64,000 bases of DNA from Streptococcus infantis (GTDB taxonomy: Bacteria > Bacillota > Bacilli > Lactobacillales > Streptococcaceae): positions 124,001 to 188,000 of the forward strand of contig NZ_JAHZPU010000001.1 of the NCBI RefSeq assembly GCF_019929575.1, read 5' to 3'. Positions 40,799 to 51,481 of this stretch are shown here, piece after piece; positions within the stretch are counted from its first letter, which is position 1, and the number at the start of each line of letters is the position of its first letter. A program made the position numbers and the translations under genes. The notes beneath the pieces are model-generated. The model was not told the DNA's origin and did no database searches. It saw only the letters and a list, made by a program, of their open reading frames with translations.

Positions 40799-41614
40799 TA
40801 ATTTTTTCTTGCTAGAAACCTTAACCAAGACTAGCCAAAGCAGAAAAGTTAGGAGGCAGATACTCAACACTATTAAGTATGTTTCTTCCTTTGTTAAAAG
40901 GTCCTGCCAATTAAGCCGGATTCCTAATTTTTCTTGAAACTCTTCTAATAGGCTACTATTCCCCATAAATGTAGTTTCTAATTGCTCCTTCATTAAGACC
41001 TGTCTATAGAGAGAAGCAAGATAGGTAGCCGGTGTGCACTTCATGAGAATTTGAGCGAAGTTAGGAAGAATTCCCATTGGTACATAAGTTCCTACTAAAA
41101 ATCCTGAAGCTGTACCTACAATGGTAGCCAATTTACCTAGACTATCTACTGACTGGAAATGGTAAACCAAGAGTGCATTTACCAATGTTGAAAGGAGACT
41201 ACTTAGCAGCATGATTAAACTTATTTCAAATAGCTTACTCATAGCTGGAATTTCTTGAAAATAAAGGCTCATAACAATAAGCATAAAGGCTTGCATAACA
41301 AAGGAAATGATAAGGCTACTAATAAGATAAGACAGTTGCAAGCCCCAGCTCCCTAAGTCTGTCAAAAAGAGATCCTGATCCACTTGATTTTCACGGTCTT
41401 GTACCATCTGGGTCAAAGCTGTAAAACTGGTTGTAATCCCAGTCACAGCCAAGGTTCCACCCATCAGCCAGTTATTTAATAGACTCTTATTATCAGGAAG
41501 TTGGGACCAGGCATCCATCAAATTTTTCTGCAAAAAAATGATATAAAGTAGAAAGGAAATCAAAGCTCCTAGTAATGAGAAAAAGACTCCTGAACGATTA
41601 CGAAAATACAACAA
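40793..41614 (-). CDS. ABC-2 type permease, 5' end frameshifted
   Basis: 273 codons open, membrane helices at FSLLGALISFLLYIIFL, TLAVTGITTSFTALT, LSYLISSLIISFVMQAFMLIV, SLIMLLSSLLSTLVNALLV, VGTASGFLVGTYVPMGI and YLIVLSICLLTFLLWLVLV. The frame begins at a TTG without a ribosome site. An ATG at 41640 overlaps the ATPase stop and reads LALLKRDF, joining this frame if the T run at 41613-41617 (five bases) had one more. Either a frameshift mutation, slippage or a sequence error. Partner of the ATPase at 41640. Confidence 0.75.
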   Translation of the reverse strand: MLYFRNRSGVFFSLLGALISFLLYIIFLQKNLMDAWSQLPDNKSLLNNWLMGGTLAVTGITTSFTALTQMVQDRENQVDQDLFLTDLGSWGLQLSYLISSLIISFVMQAFMLIVMSLYFQEIPAMSKLFEISLIMLLSSLLSTLVNALLVYHFQSVDSLGKLATIVGTASGFLVGTYVPMGILPNFAQILMKCTPATYLASLYRQVLMKEQLETTFMGNSSLLEEFQEKLGIRLNWQDLLTKEETYLIVLSICLLTFLLWLVLVKVSSKKKLK

Positions 41615-41639
41615 AAATCACGTTTTAATAAGGCTAACA

Positions 41640-42503
41640 TCAGCGCACCTCTCTTCCTGTAAGGGCTATGAAGGCATCATCCATAGTTCCTGGACGAAAT
41701 TCAAAGCCAGCAATCTTCTCACGAACTTGGGTCAAATAATCAATAGCTTCCAATTGGTTCTCGGGATAAAGACTATACTCAAACTCATTTTCTTTTTCCA
41801 CAGGCATATTTTTAGGTAAGAATTTCTCCACTTGCTTGTCTTTAAAATAAATTTTTAAAAGATTGGAAGCGTACTCACTTTTAATCTCAGCAGCAGAACC
41901 TTGGGCAATAACCTTTCCATTATCTATAATATAAAGTTGATCTGCCTCATCTGCTTCATCCAGATAATGAGTCGTTAAGATAATAGTCATCCCTTCATAT
42001 CTTTGTAGACGATACAATAAATCCCAAATGGATTTGCGAGTCTGAATATCTAGTCCAGTCGTAGGCTCATCTAGAAATAAAATATCGGGATTGGATAGGA
42101 GAGCCCGAGCAATGTCAACTCGACGTTTCTGTCCTCCTGATAAAGTTCCATAAAGTTGTTTCTGAAAAGCAGTCAACCCTAGTTGATTGATTAAATCTTC
42201 CACACGACCACCTTTAGTCCCCTTATACTGCTGGGCTCGAATGGTTAGGTTTTCTTTGACTGTCAACTTTTCATCCAATACACTTGCTTGAAAAACAACT
42301 CCAATCCTAGTATTGGGCGCATAGATGATTTGACCATTAGTAGCTCGTTTAAGTCCGATTAACATTGAAATCGTGGTCGATTTGCCAGCCCCATTAGGTC
42401 CTAAGATTGCGTTAAAACTTCCTTTTTTAAACTCTAAATTTATATCTTTTACTGCTGTATGGTCTCCATAGTTCTTAGTGAGGCCTTTTGCTTGTAAAAT
42501 CAT
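41640..42503 (-). CDS. ABC transporter ATP-binding protein
   Basis: 287 residues. Walker A GPNGAGKSTTI, signature LSGGQKRRVDIARALLSNP, Walker B ILFLDEPTTGL, H-loop THYLDEAD. DrrA/ABC-2 type efflux. First gene of the operon with the permease; direct repeats at 42570-42601 lie upstream. Confidence 0.93.
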   Translation of the reverse strand: MILQAKGLTKNYGDHTAVKDINLEFKKGSFNAILGPNGAGKSTTISMLIGLKRATNGQIIYAPNTRIGVVFQASVLDEKLTVKENLTIRAQQYKGTKGGRVEDLINQLGLTAFQKQLYGTLSGGQKRRVDIARALLSNPDILFLDEPTTGLDIQTRKSIWDLLYRLQRYEGMTIILTTHYLDEADEADQLYIIDNGKVIAQGSAAEIKSEYASNLLKIYFKDKQVEKFLPKNMPVEKENEFEYSLYPENQLEAIDYLTQVREKIAGFEFRPGTMDDAFIALTGREVR

Positions 42504-42569
42504 ATTTCCTTCCTCCTTTTTACACCTTCAGTTTAACAAAAAGGAAAAAGAAAAAATATAGTTTGGTAC

Positions 42570-42601
42570 TATGTGGTCAAAATGGATGATTATGTGGTCA
42601 A
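42570..42601 (-). promoter_or_regulatory. Direct repeats, likely LytTR-type operator
   Basis: TTGACCACATA twice, starts 21 bp apart (two helical turns), on the minus strand just before the -10 of the ABC operon. Two-turn spacing is the pattern of LytTR regulators. Confidence 0.6.
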
Positions 42602-42632
42602 TTCTACCTTAAAACTTCTGCATTTGAACATA

Positions 42633-42785
42633 AAAAAAGCCACCTGATTTGGTGGCTTCTTTAGGGAGATTATTATGAAAAAGAAAAGTTTAGGATTTCT
42701 ATTAAATAAAGTTAGGAGGTCTTTACTTAATGATTACATGATACATGAGTAAACTTAAAGTTAACTTAAGATAAAAGAATTATTT
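42633..42785. repeat. 153-bp duplicated 3' region, copy 2
   Basis: See copy 1 at 40646. This copy ends with the stop codon of the acetyltransferase gene. Confidence 0.9.
42675..42752 (+). CDS. Possible 25-residue peptide, copy 2
   Basis: Differs from copy 1 by one residue (LLNDYMIHE versus LLNGYMIHE). Same context and same caveat. Confidence 0.35.
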   Translation: MKKKSLGFLLNKVRRSLLNDYMIHE

Positions 42786-43202
42786 AAATTTTTTTCGATC
42801 CACCCAAATCATTCCTGTACAATCATAAGTAGATAAGGTTTCAAACCCCAGAGAACGGTAAAAAGCCAAGTTTTTTTCTGTCTGTTCAGTCGCTAGTTGT
42901 ATTTGATAGGCATCCTTATAGTCAGCTAAGGCTTCTTTCATCAAGTTACTACCAATTCCTTGGCGCTGATAGCTAGGCAAAACAATCAAATCCTGGACAA
43001 AAACGGATGAAAAACCGTCTCCAACCAGACGCACTAAACCAACGATTTCCTTACCATCACGAGCAACATAAATAGCCAATGAGTGAGCTAAAGATTGCTC
43101 CAGCATCTGAGTTTGATTTGTATAGTTTGTCCAACCAACTGCCTGATAGAGATGTAAAATGTCATCAATTGAAACAGATGATTTTTTTGTAATCTTAATC
43201 AT
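42780..43202 (-). CDS. GNAT acetyltransferase
   Basis: 140 residues from MIKITKKSS (AGGAAGG upstream). LIVLPSYQRQGIGSNLMKEAL is the acetyl-CoA loop. Downstream partner of the next gene; start at 43220 would overlap it. Substrate unknown. Confidence 0.85.
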   Translation of the reverse strand: MIKITKKSSVSIDDILHLYQAVGWTNYTNQTQMLEQSLAHSLAIYVARDGKEIVGLVRLVGDGFSSVFVQDLIVLPSYQRQGIGSNLMKEALADYKDAYQIQLATEQTEKNLAFYRSLGFETLSTYDCTGMIWVDRKKFK

Positions 43203-43213
43203 ATCAAACCTTC

Positions 43214-43906
43214 CTAACATTCTCGTAGAGATTTAATCTGATGGCCATATTCATCAAAATTATCTGGCTTCAGCCATGCTTCAAAACGAGCCTTAACCCT
43301 TGGCCAGTCCTTATCGATCATCGACAGCCAATCCGTATCTCTGGTGCGACCTTTATAGATAACAGCTTGACGGAAAGTACCTTCGTAGATAAATCCCAAA
43401 CGTTCTGCTGCTTTTCTAGAAGGTAGATTTAATGCATCACATTTCCACTCATAACGACGATAATTGAGTTCTTCAAAGACATAACGAGCTAGCAAATAGT
43501 GAGCTTCTGTTCCCATCTTGGTCTGTTTGAGAGCCGGAGAAAAGGTCACCACGCCAACTTCTATTACTCGGTTATTCTGGTCAATGCGCATGAGAGAGAA
43601 AGTTCCCAATGCCTTGCCCGTTGCCTTGTCTATTATCGCATAGTAAAAACGGTCCTTACAAGCTAACATCTGATTTAAAAGGCTGACCAGTTCCTCCATA
43701 TCTGCCACTGGCTCCTGAAAGAGATAGGTCCACATCTCTCGAGGAGTATCTGGACCATAAACAACCAGCAAATCCTCCGCATGCTTTTCTACTGACAAAG
43801 CTTCGATAATCGTATACTGTCCTTCTATCCGTACAAGTGAGGGCAAAACTCCGGGTGTGTCGTCTACAGGTTCACCAATCATCTGACCATATTCATTTAC
43901 TGGCAT
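43214..43906 (-). CDS. GNAT acetyltransferase, RimJ/RimL type
   Basis: 230 residues. ATGKALGTFSLMRIDQNNRVIEVG, LLARYVFEELNYRRYEWKCDALNLPSRKAAERLGFIYEGTFRQ is the ribosomal-protein acetyltransferase pattern. Two acetyltransferases in tandem, terminator after the second. Confidence 0.85.
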   Translation of the reverse strand: MPVNEYGQMIGEPVDDTPGVLPSLVRIEGQYTIIEALSVEKHAEDLLVVYGPDTPREMWTYLFQEPVADMEELVSLLNQMLACKDRFYYAIIDKATGKALGTFSLMRIDQNNRVIEVGVVTFSPALKQTKMGTEAHYLLARYVFEELNYRRYEWKCDALNLPSRKAAERLGFIYEGTFRQAVIYKGRTRDTDWLSMIDKDWPRVKARFEAWLKPDNFDEYGHQIKSLREC

Positions 43907-43977
43907 AACTTTCTCCTTGTCTCACTCTTATAAGTATAAAGATGTGAATAGTATATCACATCTCACAGGTAATATTC

Positions 43978-44012
43978 AAAAAATCCTCCAGAACTTAGCT
44001 CTGAAGGACTTT
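43978..44012 (-). terminator. leuS terminator
   Basis: TCCTTCAGA / TTCTGGAGGA with TTTTTT on the minus strand. Confidence 0.85.
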
Positions 44013-44017
44013 TAAAT

Positions 44018-46519
44018 TTATTTTGTTACGATATTTACAAGCTTATTAGGTACACTAATTACTTTCATGATTTCTTTGCCATCAATCTCTGCTTTGACTT
44101 TTTCGTCAGCCAGAGCAATTTCTTGCAATTCTTCGCGTGAAAGGTCTTTAGCGACCATGAGTTTAGCACGGACTTTTCCTTTGATTTGAACGACGATTTC
44201 GATTTCGTCCTCAACCAATTTGCTTTCGTCCCATGTTGGCCAAGCTACATAAGAGATAGACTCGCCTGTTGCTGCGACTGTTTGCCAGAGTTCTTCTGCC
44301 AAGTGAGGCGCAAATGGGGCGATCAACTGGATAAAGCCTTTGGCATAGTCAATATAGAGCTTTTCTTCCTTGTTAGCCGCGTTAACAAAGACCATGAGCT
44401 GGGCAATGGCTGTGTTGAATTTCATGGACTCGATTTGCTCTGTGACAGCTTTAACGGTTTCGTTATAAACCTTGTCTAGAGCGCCATTGTTTTCCGCAAT
44501 GATTTCTTTACTTGTAATCAAACGGTAAACACGGTCAAGGAATTTACGACTTCCTTCCAGACCTTCTTCAGACCAAGCGATGGAAGCATCAAGTGGTCCC
44601 ATGAACATTTCATAGACACGAAGGGTATCAGCACCGTATTGTTCCACCACATCGTCTGGGTTAACCACGTTCTTGAGGGATTTAGACATCTTGGCTGGTG
44701 CTTGCTCCAATTCTTCTCCTGTTTCCACATGGAAGAAAGAACCATCACGTTTTTCAACCTTATCAGTTGCCACGAGAGCACCACGGTGGTCACGGTAGCT
44801 AGTTCCCAAGATCATTCCTTGGTTAAAGAGTTTTTGGAATGGCTCCTTAGTTGGTACAACACCAAGGTCATAGAGGAATTTATGCCAGAAACGAGCGTAA
44901 AGCAAGTGAAGTACGGCGTGTTCTGCACCACCTACGTAGATATCTACTGGCAACCATTGTTTGAGGAGATCCTCGTCAGCCAATTTCTCTGTGTTGTGTG
45001 GATCGATATAGCGGAGGTAGTACCAGCTTGAACCTGCCCATTGTGGCATAGTATTAGTCTCACGACGACCTTTGACACCATCCTCACGAGTCACTTCAAG
45101 CCAGTCTGTCAAGTTAGCCAATGGGCTTTCACCAGTACCTGAAGGGCGAATGTCCTTGGTTACTGGCAAGACAAGTGGCAATTCACTTTCTGGAACAGCT
45201 GTTGAAGTCCCATCTTCCCAATGAATGATTGGGATTGGTTCACCCCAGTAACGTTGACGGCTAAAGAGCCAGTCGCGGAGACGGTAGGTCACCTTTTCTT
45301 GACCAAAGCCTTTTTCTTCTAACCAAGCCACAATTTTAGCAATGGCGTCTTCTTTGTTGAGACCGTTCAAGAAGTCAGAGTTGACGTGAAGGCCATCTTC
45401 TGTGTAGGCAGCCTCTTCAACGTTTCCACCTTCCAAGACTTCTACGATTGGAAGACCAAACTGTTTAGCAAATTCCCAGTCACGCTCATCATGGGCAGGT
45501 ACGGCCATAACAGCACCTGTACCGTAGCTGGCAAGAACATAGTCCGCAATCCAGATTGGAATTTCTTTGCCATTGACAGGGTTAATCGCATAAGCACCAG
45601 TCCAAACCCCTGTTTTTTCCTTGGCAAGGTCTGTACGAGCCAAGTCTGACTTGAGGCTTGCTTGATGCTTGTAGTCCGCTACAGCCTCAGCTTGTTCAGG
45701 TGTCGTGATGGCATCTACTAGTTCATGTTCAGGCGCCAAAACAGTGAAGGTCGCACCGAAAAGAGTATCTGGACGAGTCGTAAAGACGGTAAATTCCTTG
45801 TCAGTTCCTTTTACTTTGAAGGTGACATTGGCACCAGTTGATTTCCCAATCCAGTTTCGTTGCATGTCCTTGATAGATTCTGGCCAATCCAACTCATCCA
45901 AGTCGTTGAGCAAGCGCTCTGCATAAGCCGTAATTTTAAGCATCCATTGGCGCATTGGTTTGCGGACAACTGGATAGCCACCACGCTCAGAAGTTCCGTC
46001 AGGAAGCACTTCTTCGTTGGCGATAGCTGTTCCTAGTTCCTCAACCCAGTTGACTGGTACTTCTGCTTCATAAGCTAAACCTTTTTCGTAAAGCTTAGTG
46101 AAGATCCACTGCGTCCACTTGTAGTAGTTCGGATCGGTTGTATTTACTTCACGGTCCCAGTCGTAAGAAAATCCAAGGGCATTGATTTGGCGCTTGAAGT
46201 TGGCAATGTTTTCCGCTGTAAAGTCAGCTGGATCATTACCAGTATCCATAGCGTATTGCTCTGCTGGCAAACCAAAAGCATCCCATCCCATTGGGTGAAG
46301 GACATTATAGCCTTGCGCACGTTTGAAACGGCTAAGGATATCTGTCGCAGTATAACCTTCTGGGTGTCCTACGTGAAGACCCGCTCCAGATGGGTAAGGA
46401 AACATGTCAAGCGCATAAAACTTCGGTTTTGAAGCATCTGTTCCTGTCTTAAATGTGTGATGGTCAGCCCAGTATTTTTGCCACTTAGGCTCAATTTCTT
46501 TATGATTGTAAAAACTCAT
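44018..46519 (-). CDS. leuS: Leucyl-tRNA synthetase
   Basis: 833 residues. HIGH-type HVGHPEG, editing domain in the first half, KMSKS ([11 protein letters not shown]), C-terminal anticodon-binding part. No T-box leader is present; a simple extended -10 (46549-46554) precedes it. Confidence 0.98.
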   Translation of the reverse strand: MSFYNHKEIEPKWQKYWADHHTFKTGTDASKPKFYALDMFPYPSGAGLHVGHPEGYTATDILSRFKRAQGYNVLHPMGWDAFGLPAEQYAMDTGNDPADFTAENIANFKRQINALGFSYDWDREVNTTDPNYYKWTQWIFTKLYEKGLAYEAEVPVNWVEELGTAIANEEVLPDGTSERGGYPVVRKPMRQWMLKITAYAERLLNDLDELDWPESIKDMQRNWIGKSTGANVTFKVKGTDKEFTVFTTRPDTLFGATFTVLAPEHELVDAITTPEQAEAVADYKHQASLKSDLARTDLAKEKTGVWTGAYAINPVNGKEIPIWIADYVLASYGTGAVMAVPAHDERDWEFAKQFGLPIVEVLEGGNVEEAAYTEDGLHVNSDFLNGLNKEDAIAKIVAWLEEKGFGQEKVTYRLRDWLFSRQRYWGEPIPIIHWEDGTSTAVPESELPLVLPVTKDIRPSGTGESPLANLTDWLEVTREDGVKGRRETNTMPQWAGSSWYYLRYIDPHNTEKLADEDLLKQWLPVDIYVGGAEHAVLHLLYARFWHKFLYDLGVVPTKEPFQKLFNQGMILGTSYRDHRGALVATDKVEKRDGSFFHVETGEELEQAPAKMSKSLKNVVNPDDVVEQYGADTLRVYEMFMGPLDASIAWSEEGLEGSRKFLDRVYRLITSKEIIAENNGALDKVYNETVKAVTEQIESMKFNTAIAQLMVFVNAANKEEKLYIDYAKGFIQLIAPFAPHLAEELWQTVAATGESISYVAWPTWDESKLVEDEIEIVVQIKGKVRAKLMVAKDLSREELQEIALADEKVKAEIDGKEIMKVISVPNKLVNIVTK

Positions 46520-46548
46520 AGTGTCTCTCCAATTTTCGTGATGCTCCT

Positions 46549-46554
46549 ATTATA
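46549..46554 (-). promoter_or_regulatory. leuS promoter
   Basis: Extended -10 TGGTATAAT on the minus strand. Confidence 0.65.
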
Positions 46555-46759
46555 CCATTTTTAGGGGAAATATTGTTCTCCTTTTCGTGTTTTTTATCGT
46601 TTCGCACTTTGAACACGAGGCTATTCTACAAAACAATTTCTAAAAATTCTCCAGTATCTATCATTTACCATTCAATTAATTCTTCATAAATAATATAGAT
46701 GCATGATAGTGCTTTTTATGGTAAAATATAGGAAAGTGCTTTCTCAGAAGGAGGAAAAC

Positions 46760-47776
46760 ATGAACAAACAAACCATCGCTGTTTTAGGGCCTGGTTCTTG
46801 GGGTACTGCTCTGTCACAAGTTTTAAATGACAATGGACACGAAGTTCGTATCTGGGGAAATATTCCTGACCAAATTGACGAAATCAATACACAACATACT
46901 AACAAACGCTATTTTAAGGATACTGTATTAGACGAAAAGATTGTTGCCTACCATGATTTAGCAGAAGTCTTGAAGGGCGTTGACGCTGTTTTGTTCGTAG
47001 TTCCAACTAAGGTGACAAGATTGGTAGCTCAACAAGTAGCTGCTGTTTTGGACCATAAAGTCGTCATTATGCATGCTTCAAAAGGTCTCGAGCCAAATAG
47101 TCACAAACGTCTTTCGACCATTCTTGAAGAAGAAATCCCTCAAGAGTTCCGCAGTGAAATTGTGGTTGTATCTGGTCCTAGTCACGCAGAAGAAACAATT
47201 GTACGCGACATCACCTTGATTACTGCTGCTTCTAAAGATTTACAAACAGCTCAATATGTTCAAAAACTCTTTAGCAACCACTACTTCCGCCTTTATACCA
47301 ATACAGATGTCATCGGAGTAGAAACGGCTGGTGCTCTTAAAAATATCATTGCTGTTGGTGCAGGTGCCCTGCATGGACTTGGCTTTGGAGACAATGCAAA
47401 AGCTGCCATTATCACGCGCGGGCTTGCAGAAATTACTCGATTGGGTGTTCAACTTGGAGCAAATCCACTGACTTATAGCGGACTTTCAGGGGTTGGGGAT
47501 TTAATCGTTACCGGAACTTCTGTCCACTCACGCAACTGGCGAGCTGGAGATGCTCTTGGACGTGGAGAAGCCTTAGCTGATATCGAAGCCAATATGGGAA
47601 TGGTCATCGAAGGAATTTCAACAACCAAAGCAGCCTACGAGTTGGCACAAGAGCTAGGAGTTTATATGCCTATCACCCAGGCTATCTACCAAGTTATTTA
47701 TGAAAATGTTAATATCAAAGATGCTGTTTCTGAACTCATGAGTAACGAGTTCAAGGCAGAGAACGAGTGGTCTTAA
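46760..47776 (+). CDS. gpsA: Glycerol-3-phosphate dehydrogenase (NAD(P)+)
   Basis: 338 residues from [18 protein letters not shown] (AGAAGGAGG upstream). NAD loop at the N-terminus, SGPSHAEE and [17 protein letters not shown] further on. Makes glycerol-3-phosphate for phospholipid and teichoic acid. Followed 21 bp later by galU. Confidence 0.97.
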   Translation: MNKQTIAVLGPGSWGTALSQVLNDNGHEVRIWGNIPDQIDEINTQHTNKRYFKDTVLDEKIVAYHDLAEVLKGVDAVLFVVPTKVTRLVAQQVAAVLDHKVVIMHASKGLEPNSHKRLSTILEEEIPQEFRSEIVVVSGPSHAEETIVRDITLITAASKDLQTAQYVQKLFSNHYFRLYTNTDVIGVETAGALKNIIAVGAGALHGLGFGDNAKAAIITRGLAEITRLGVQLGANPLTYSGLSGVGDLIVTGTSVHSRNWRAGDALGRGEALADIEANMGMVIEGISTTKAAYELAQELGVYMPITQAIYQVIYENVNIKDAVSELMSNEFKAENEWS

Positions 47777-47797
47777 TCACCGTTAGAAAGGAAGCTC

Positions 47798-48697
47798 ATG
47801 AAGCAAAAAGTTAGAAAAGCCGTTATCCCTGCTGCAGGTCTTGGAACTCGTTTCCTACCTGCTACTAAAGCTTTGGCCAAAGAAATGTTGCCAATCGTCG
47901 ATAAACCAACTATTCAATTCATCGTTGAAGAAGCTCTCAAGTCTGGAATTGAGGATATTCTTGTTGTCACAGGGAAATCAAAACGTTCGATCGAAGACCA
48001 CTTTGACTCAAACTTTGAGCTAGAATACAACCTCAAGGAAAAAGGAAAAACAGATCTCTTGAAACTAGTTGATGAAACGACTGGTATGCGCCTTCACTTC
48101 ATCCGTCAAACACACCCACGTGGACTCGGAGATGCTGTCTTACAAGCCAAAGCTTTCGTCGGAAACGAACCTTTTGTGGTCATGCTTGGAGATGACCTCA
48201 TGGATATCACTGATGACAAAGCTATTCCATTGACCAAGCAACTCATGAACGATTATGAGAAAACTCATGCTTCTACTATCGCCGTAATGCCTGTCCCACA
48301 TGAAGAAGTTTCTTCATACGGTGTCATCGCTCCTCAAGGTGAAGGAAATGACGGTCTTTACAGTGTTGAAACCTTTGTTGAAAAACCAGCACCTGAAGAC
48401 GCACCAAGTGATCTAGCCATTATTGGCCGTTATCTCCTCACACCAGAGATTTTCGGCATCCTCGAAAGTCAAAAACCTGGTGCAGGAAATGAAATCCAGC
48501 TAACAGATGCTATCGATACACTCAACAAAACTCAACGTGTATTCGCCCGTGAATTTAAAGGTTCACGTTATGACGTTGGAGATAAGTTTGGATTTATGAA
48601 GACTTCCATCGAATACGCTCTTAAACATCCACAAGTCAAAGACCACTTGAAGGACTACTTGATTGATCTTGGGAAAGAACTCTCAGGAGAAAAATAA
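47798..48697 (+). CDS. galU: UTP-glucose-1-phosphate uridylyltransferase
   Basis: 299 residues. [29 protein letters not shown] is the nucleotide loop; [11 protein letters not shown] and the [10 protein letters not shown] end are conserved. Supplies UDP-glucose for capsule and glycolipid. Same transcript as gpsA; terminator follows. Confidence 0.97.
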   Translation: MKQKVRKAVIPAAGLGTRFLPATKALAKEMLPIVDKPTIQFIVEEALKSGIEDILVVTGKSKRSIEDHFDSNFELEYNLKEKGKTDLLKLVDETTGMRLHFIRQTHPRGLGDAVLQAKAFVGNEPFVVMLGDDLMDITDDKAIPLTKQLMNDYEKTHASTIAVMPVPHEEVSSYGVIAPQGEGNDGLYSVETFVEKPAPEDAPSDLAIIGRYLLTPEIFGILESQKPGAGNEIQLTDAIDTLNKTQRVFAREFKGSRYDVGDKFGFMKTSIEYALKHPQVKDHLKDYLIDLGKELSGEK

Positions 48698-48708
48698 ACA
48701 ATTTGTCA

Positions 48709-48741
48709 AACAGTCAGATTTAGCTTAAATCTGGCTGTTTT
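48709..48741 (+). terminator. gpsA-galU terminator
   Basis: AACAGTCAGATTT / AAATCTGGCTGTT with TTTTC. Confidence 0.85.
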
Positions 48742-48820
48742 CAATGTCTGAATTTCAAGATCCAATCCCTATCTAAAGCCCTGTTCTAAGCCTAATTTCT
48801 TGCAAGAGACGCTTTTATGG

Positions 48821-48826
48821 TATAAT
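48821..48826 (+). promoter_or_regulatory. PBP1b promoter
   Basis: Extended -10 TGGTATAAT with TTGCAA 15 bp upstream. Confidence 0.6.
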
Positions 48827-48846
48827 AATAAAGAGTGAGGAATTCT

Positions 48847-51402
48847 ATGAACAAACATGTAACAAGAATAAAACAAAAAGGACTGGCCTTACTTCGGTCT
48901 CTAAAATTAACAGCTTCTAAAATGAAGGCAAAGAAAAAGAGTGGAAAAAACTCTAAGAAGAAAAAGAAAACTCAAACACCCTTCGATATCTGGACTGTAT
49001 TTGCCAAGATTTTACTTGGTATAAAAGCAACTTTTAACACACTTTTCATCCTAGCTTTTATTGGTGGTCTCCTTGGAACAGGGATTGCCTTTGGTTATGC
49101 TGTTTCTCTCTTTGATCAGGTTAGTGTCCCTCAAACAGAGGATTTGATCAAGCAGGTCAATAATATTTCATCCATCTCTGAAATCCGCTATGCAGATGGT
49201 TCCATGATTAGCGCTATCGAAAGCGACCTCCTTCGGACATCTGTATCATCAGATGCCATTTCAGATAACCTCAAGCAAGCTATCATTGCAACCGAGGATG
49301 AACACTTTGCAGAGCACAATGGTATCGTTCCTAAAGCGGTTATTCGTGCCAGCCTAGGAAAGTTCATCGGACTTGGTTCTTCCAGTGGGGGATCTACCCT
49401 AACACAACAGCTCATCAAACAACAAGTAGTTGGTGATGCTCCTACGCTTGCTCGTAAGGCCAGTGAAATCGTGGATGCCTTAGCCTTGGAAAGAGCCATG
49501 AGCAAGGACGAAATTTTAACCACTTATCTCAACGTTGCTCCTTTTGGGCGCAATAACAAGGGACAAAATATTGCAGGTGCTCAACAAGCTGCCAAAGGGA
49601 TTTTTGGAGTGGATGCCAATCAGCTAACGATTCCCCAAGCAGCATTCTTAGCAGGCTTGCCACAAAGTCCTATTTCCTACTCACCTTATGAGTCTACGGG
49701 TGAGATGAAGAGTGAAGAAGATATTGAACTTGGTATCAAGCGCTCAAAAGATGTTCTCTACAATATGTATCGAACAGGGGTCCTCAGCCAGGAAGACTAT
49801 GAAACCTACAAGGCTTATGACATTAAGCAAGATTTCTTGCCAGCAGAAAATGCCAGCGTTACCTCTAAAGGCTTCCTCTACTTCACTGCACTCGATGAAG
49901 CTACCAAGATTATGTATGATTATCTGGTGCAAAAGGACAATGTTTCTGACCAAGAACTACAGAACGAATCTATCCGAAAATCTTATCAAGAATTAGCTGA
50001 AAAAGCAATCCAAAACGGTGGTTACCGAATTACAACTACCATCGATAAAACGATTCATACTGCTATGCAAAATGCCGTAACAAACTACGGATACCTTCTA
50101 AATGATAGCTCGGGTCAACCTGAAGTTGGGAATGTCTTGATGGACAATCAAACTGGGGCAATTTTAGGTTTTGTAGGTGGACGAGATTATCAGACCAATC
50201 AAAACAATCACGCCTTCGATACCAAACGTTCCCCGGCCTCCACTACCAAGCCACTCTTGGCCTACGGTATTGCTATCGACCAAGGGCTTATGGGAAGTGC
50301 TAGCATCCTCTCAAACTATCCAACAAACTTCTCTAACGGAACTCCGATCATGCATGTCAACAGTCCTGGAACAGCCATGATAGACCTTAAAGAAGCTCTC
50401 AACTATTCTTGGAACATCCCAGCCTACTGGACCTACAGAATGCTCCGTGAAAAAGGGGTTGACGTCCGTTCTTATATGGAAAAAATGGGATATGAAATCC
50501 CAGAATATGGCATTGAAAGTCTTCCAATGGGAGGAGGAATTGAAGTTACTGTAGCCCAGCACACCAATGGCTACCAAACGCTAGCTAACAATGGTACCTA
50601 TCATAAGAAATACATGATCTCAAAAATTGAGAAAACGAGTGGTGAGGTTCTCTATGAACATCAGGCTAAACCCATCCAAGTTTACTCTAAAGCTACTGCA
50701 ACCATTATGCAGAGTTTGCTAAGAGATGTGCTTTCATCTCGAGTCACTACAAGTTTCCAAACGGATCTGACTTCTATCAATTCCAATCTAGCAGGTGCTG
50801 ACTGGATCGGAAAAACTGGTACAACCAATGAAGAAGGGGATATGTGGCTAATGGTCTCTACTCCAAGATTAACCCTTGGAGGCTGGGTTGGACATGACGA
50901 TAACAGTTCTCTAGCCCAGGGAGCATACTACCGCAATGCAAAATACATGGCTCATCTGGTAAATGCCATCCAGCAAGCATCTCCCTCTGCTTGGGGTTCA
51001 GAACGCTTTAGCCTTGATTCAAGTGTCACTTCTTCTCAAGTCCTTAAGTCGACTGGGCAGAAGCCTGGTAAGGTCACTATCAACGGTAAAGAGATTGAAG
51101 TAACTGGAGAAACTGTAACCAGTTATTGGGCGAAGCAAGCTAGCGCTCCAACTACTAGTTATAAATTTGCTATTGGCGGAAGTGATGCTGATTACCAAAG
51201 TGCTTGGAATACTATTTTGGGAAGTTTACCAAAATCATCTAATTCCAACAATAACAACTCAAACAACAATAATCGAAACAATAATAGCAACAACAATAAT
51301 AGTAATAACGGTAATAGTAACAATAATAACGGTAATAGTAACAACAATAACAATAATAACAACAATAACGGTAATAATAATAGCACTAACCAACATCGAT
51401 AA
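48847..51402 (+). CDS. pbp1b: Penicillin-binding protein 1b (class A)
   Basis: 851 residues. Basic cytoplasmic tail, one membrane helix (about 62-82), glycosyltransferase domain with Glu150 in [12 protein letters not shown] and [13 protein letters not shown], transpeptidase with Ser465 in SPASTTK, YSWN, and KTGTT near 656. Makes and cross-links peptidoglycan. The last ~55 residues are an Asn/Ser/Gly-rich tract encoded by AAC/AAT microsatellite, longer than I recall for pneumococcal PBP1b. Confidence 0.93.
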   Translation: MNKHVTRIKQKGLALLRSLKLTASKMKAKKKSGKNSKKKKKTQTPFDIWTVFAKILLGIKATFNTLFILAFIGGLLGTGIAFGYAVSLFDQVSVPQTEDLIKQVNNISSISEIRYADGSMISAIESDLLRTSVSSDAISDNLKQAIIATEDEHFAEHNGIVPKAVIRASLGKFIGLGSSSGGSTLTQQLIKQQVVGDAPTLARKASEIVDALALERAMSKDEILTTYLNVAPFGRNNKGQNIAGAQQAAKGIFGVDANQLTIPQAAFLAGLPQSPISYSPYESTGEMKSEEDIELGIKRSKDVLYNMYRTGVLSQEDYETYKAYDIKQDFLPAENASVTSKGFLYFTALDEATKIMYDYLVQKDNVSDQELQNESIRKSYQELAEKAIQNGGYRITTTIDKTIHTAMQNAVTNYGYLLNDSSGQPEVGNVLMDNQTGAILGFVGGRDYQTNQNNHAFDTKRSPASTTKPLLAYGIAIDQGLMGSASILSNYPTNFSNGTPIMHVNSPGTAMIDLKEALNYSWNIPAYWTYRMLREKGVDVRSYMEKMGYEIPEYGIESLPMGGGIEVTVAQHTNGYQTLANNGTYHKKYMISKIEKTSGEVLYEHQAKPIQVYSKATATIMQSLLRDVLSSRVTTSFQTDLTSINSNLAGADWIGKTGTTNEEGDMWLMVSTPRLTLGGWVGHDDNSSLAQGAYYRNAKYMAHLVNAIQQASPSAWGSERFSLDSSVTSSQVLKSTGQKPGKVTINGKEIEVTGETVTSYWAKQASAPTTSYKFAIGGSDADYQSAWNTILGSLPKSSNSNNNNSNNNNRNNNSNNNNSNNGNSNNNNGNSNNNNNNNNNNGNNNSTNQHR

Positions 51403-51417
51403 GTTTCTTACCGATAG

Positions 51418-51460
51418 GAGAGCGAGAAATGATGATTCTCGCTCTCTTTTTTCTTTTTCT
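51418..51460 (+). terminator. PBP1b terminator
   Basis: GAGAGCGAGAA / TTCTCGCTCTC with TTTTTTCTTTTT. Confidence 0.93.
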
Positions 51461-51469
51461 CATTCATGG

Positions 51470-51475
51470 TACAAT
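51470..51475 (+). promoter_or_regulatory. EamA -10, leaderless geometry
   Basis: TGGTACAAT, ATG begins 7 bases after it. Confidence 0.5.
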
Positions 51476-51481
51476 AGTTTC

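Noticed and set aside
46520-46759. T-box upstream of leuS
   Set aside because: Gap is too short and lacks the T-box sequence.
51192-51386. Leucine-only ORF antisense to the PBP1b tail
   Set aside because: By-product of the AAC/AAT repeat.
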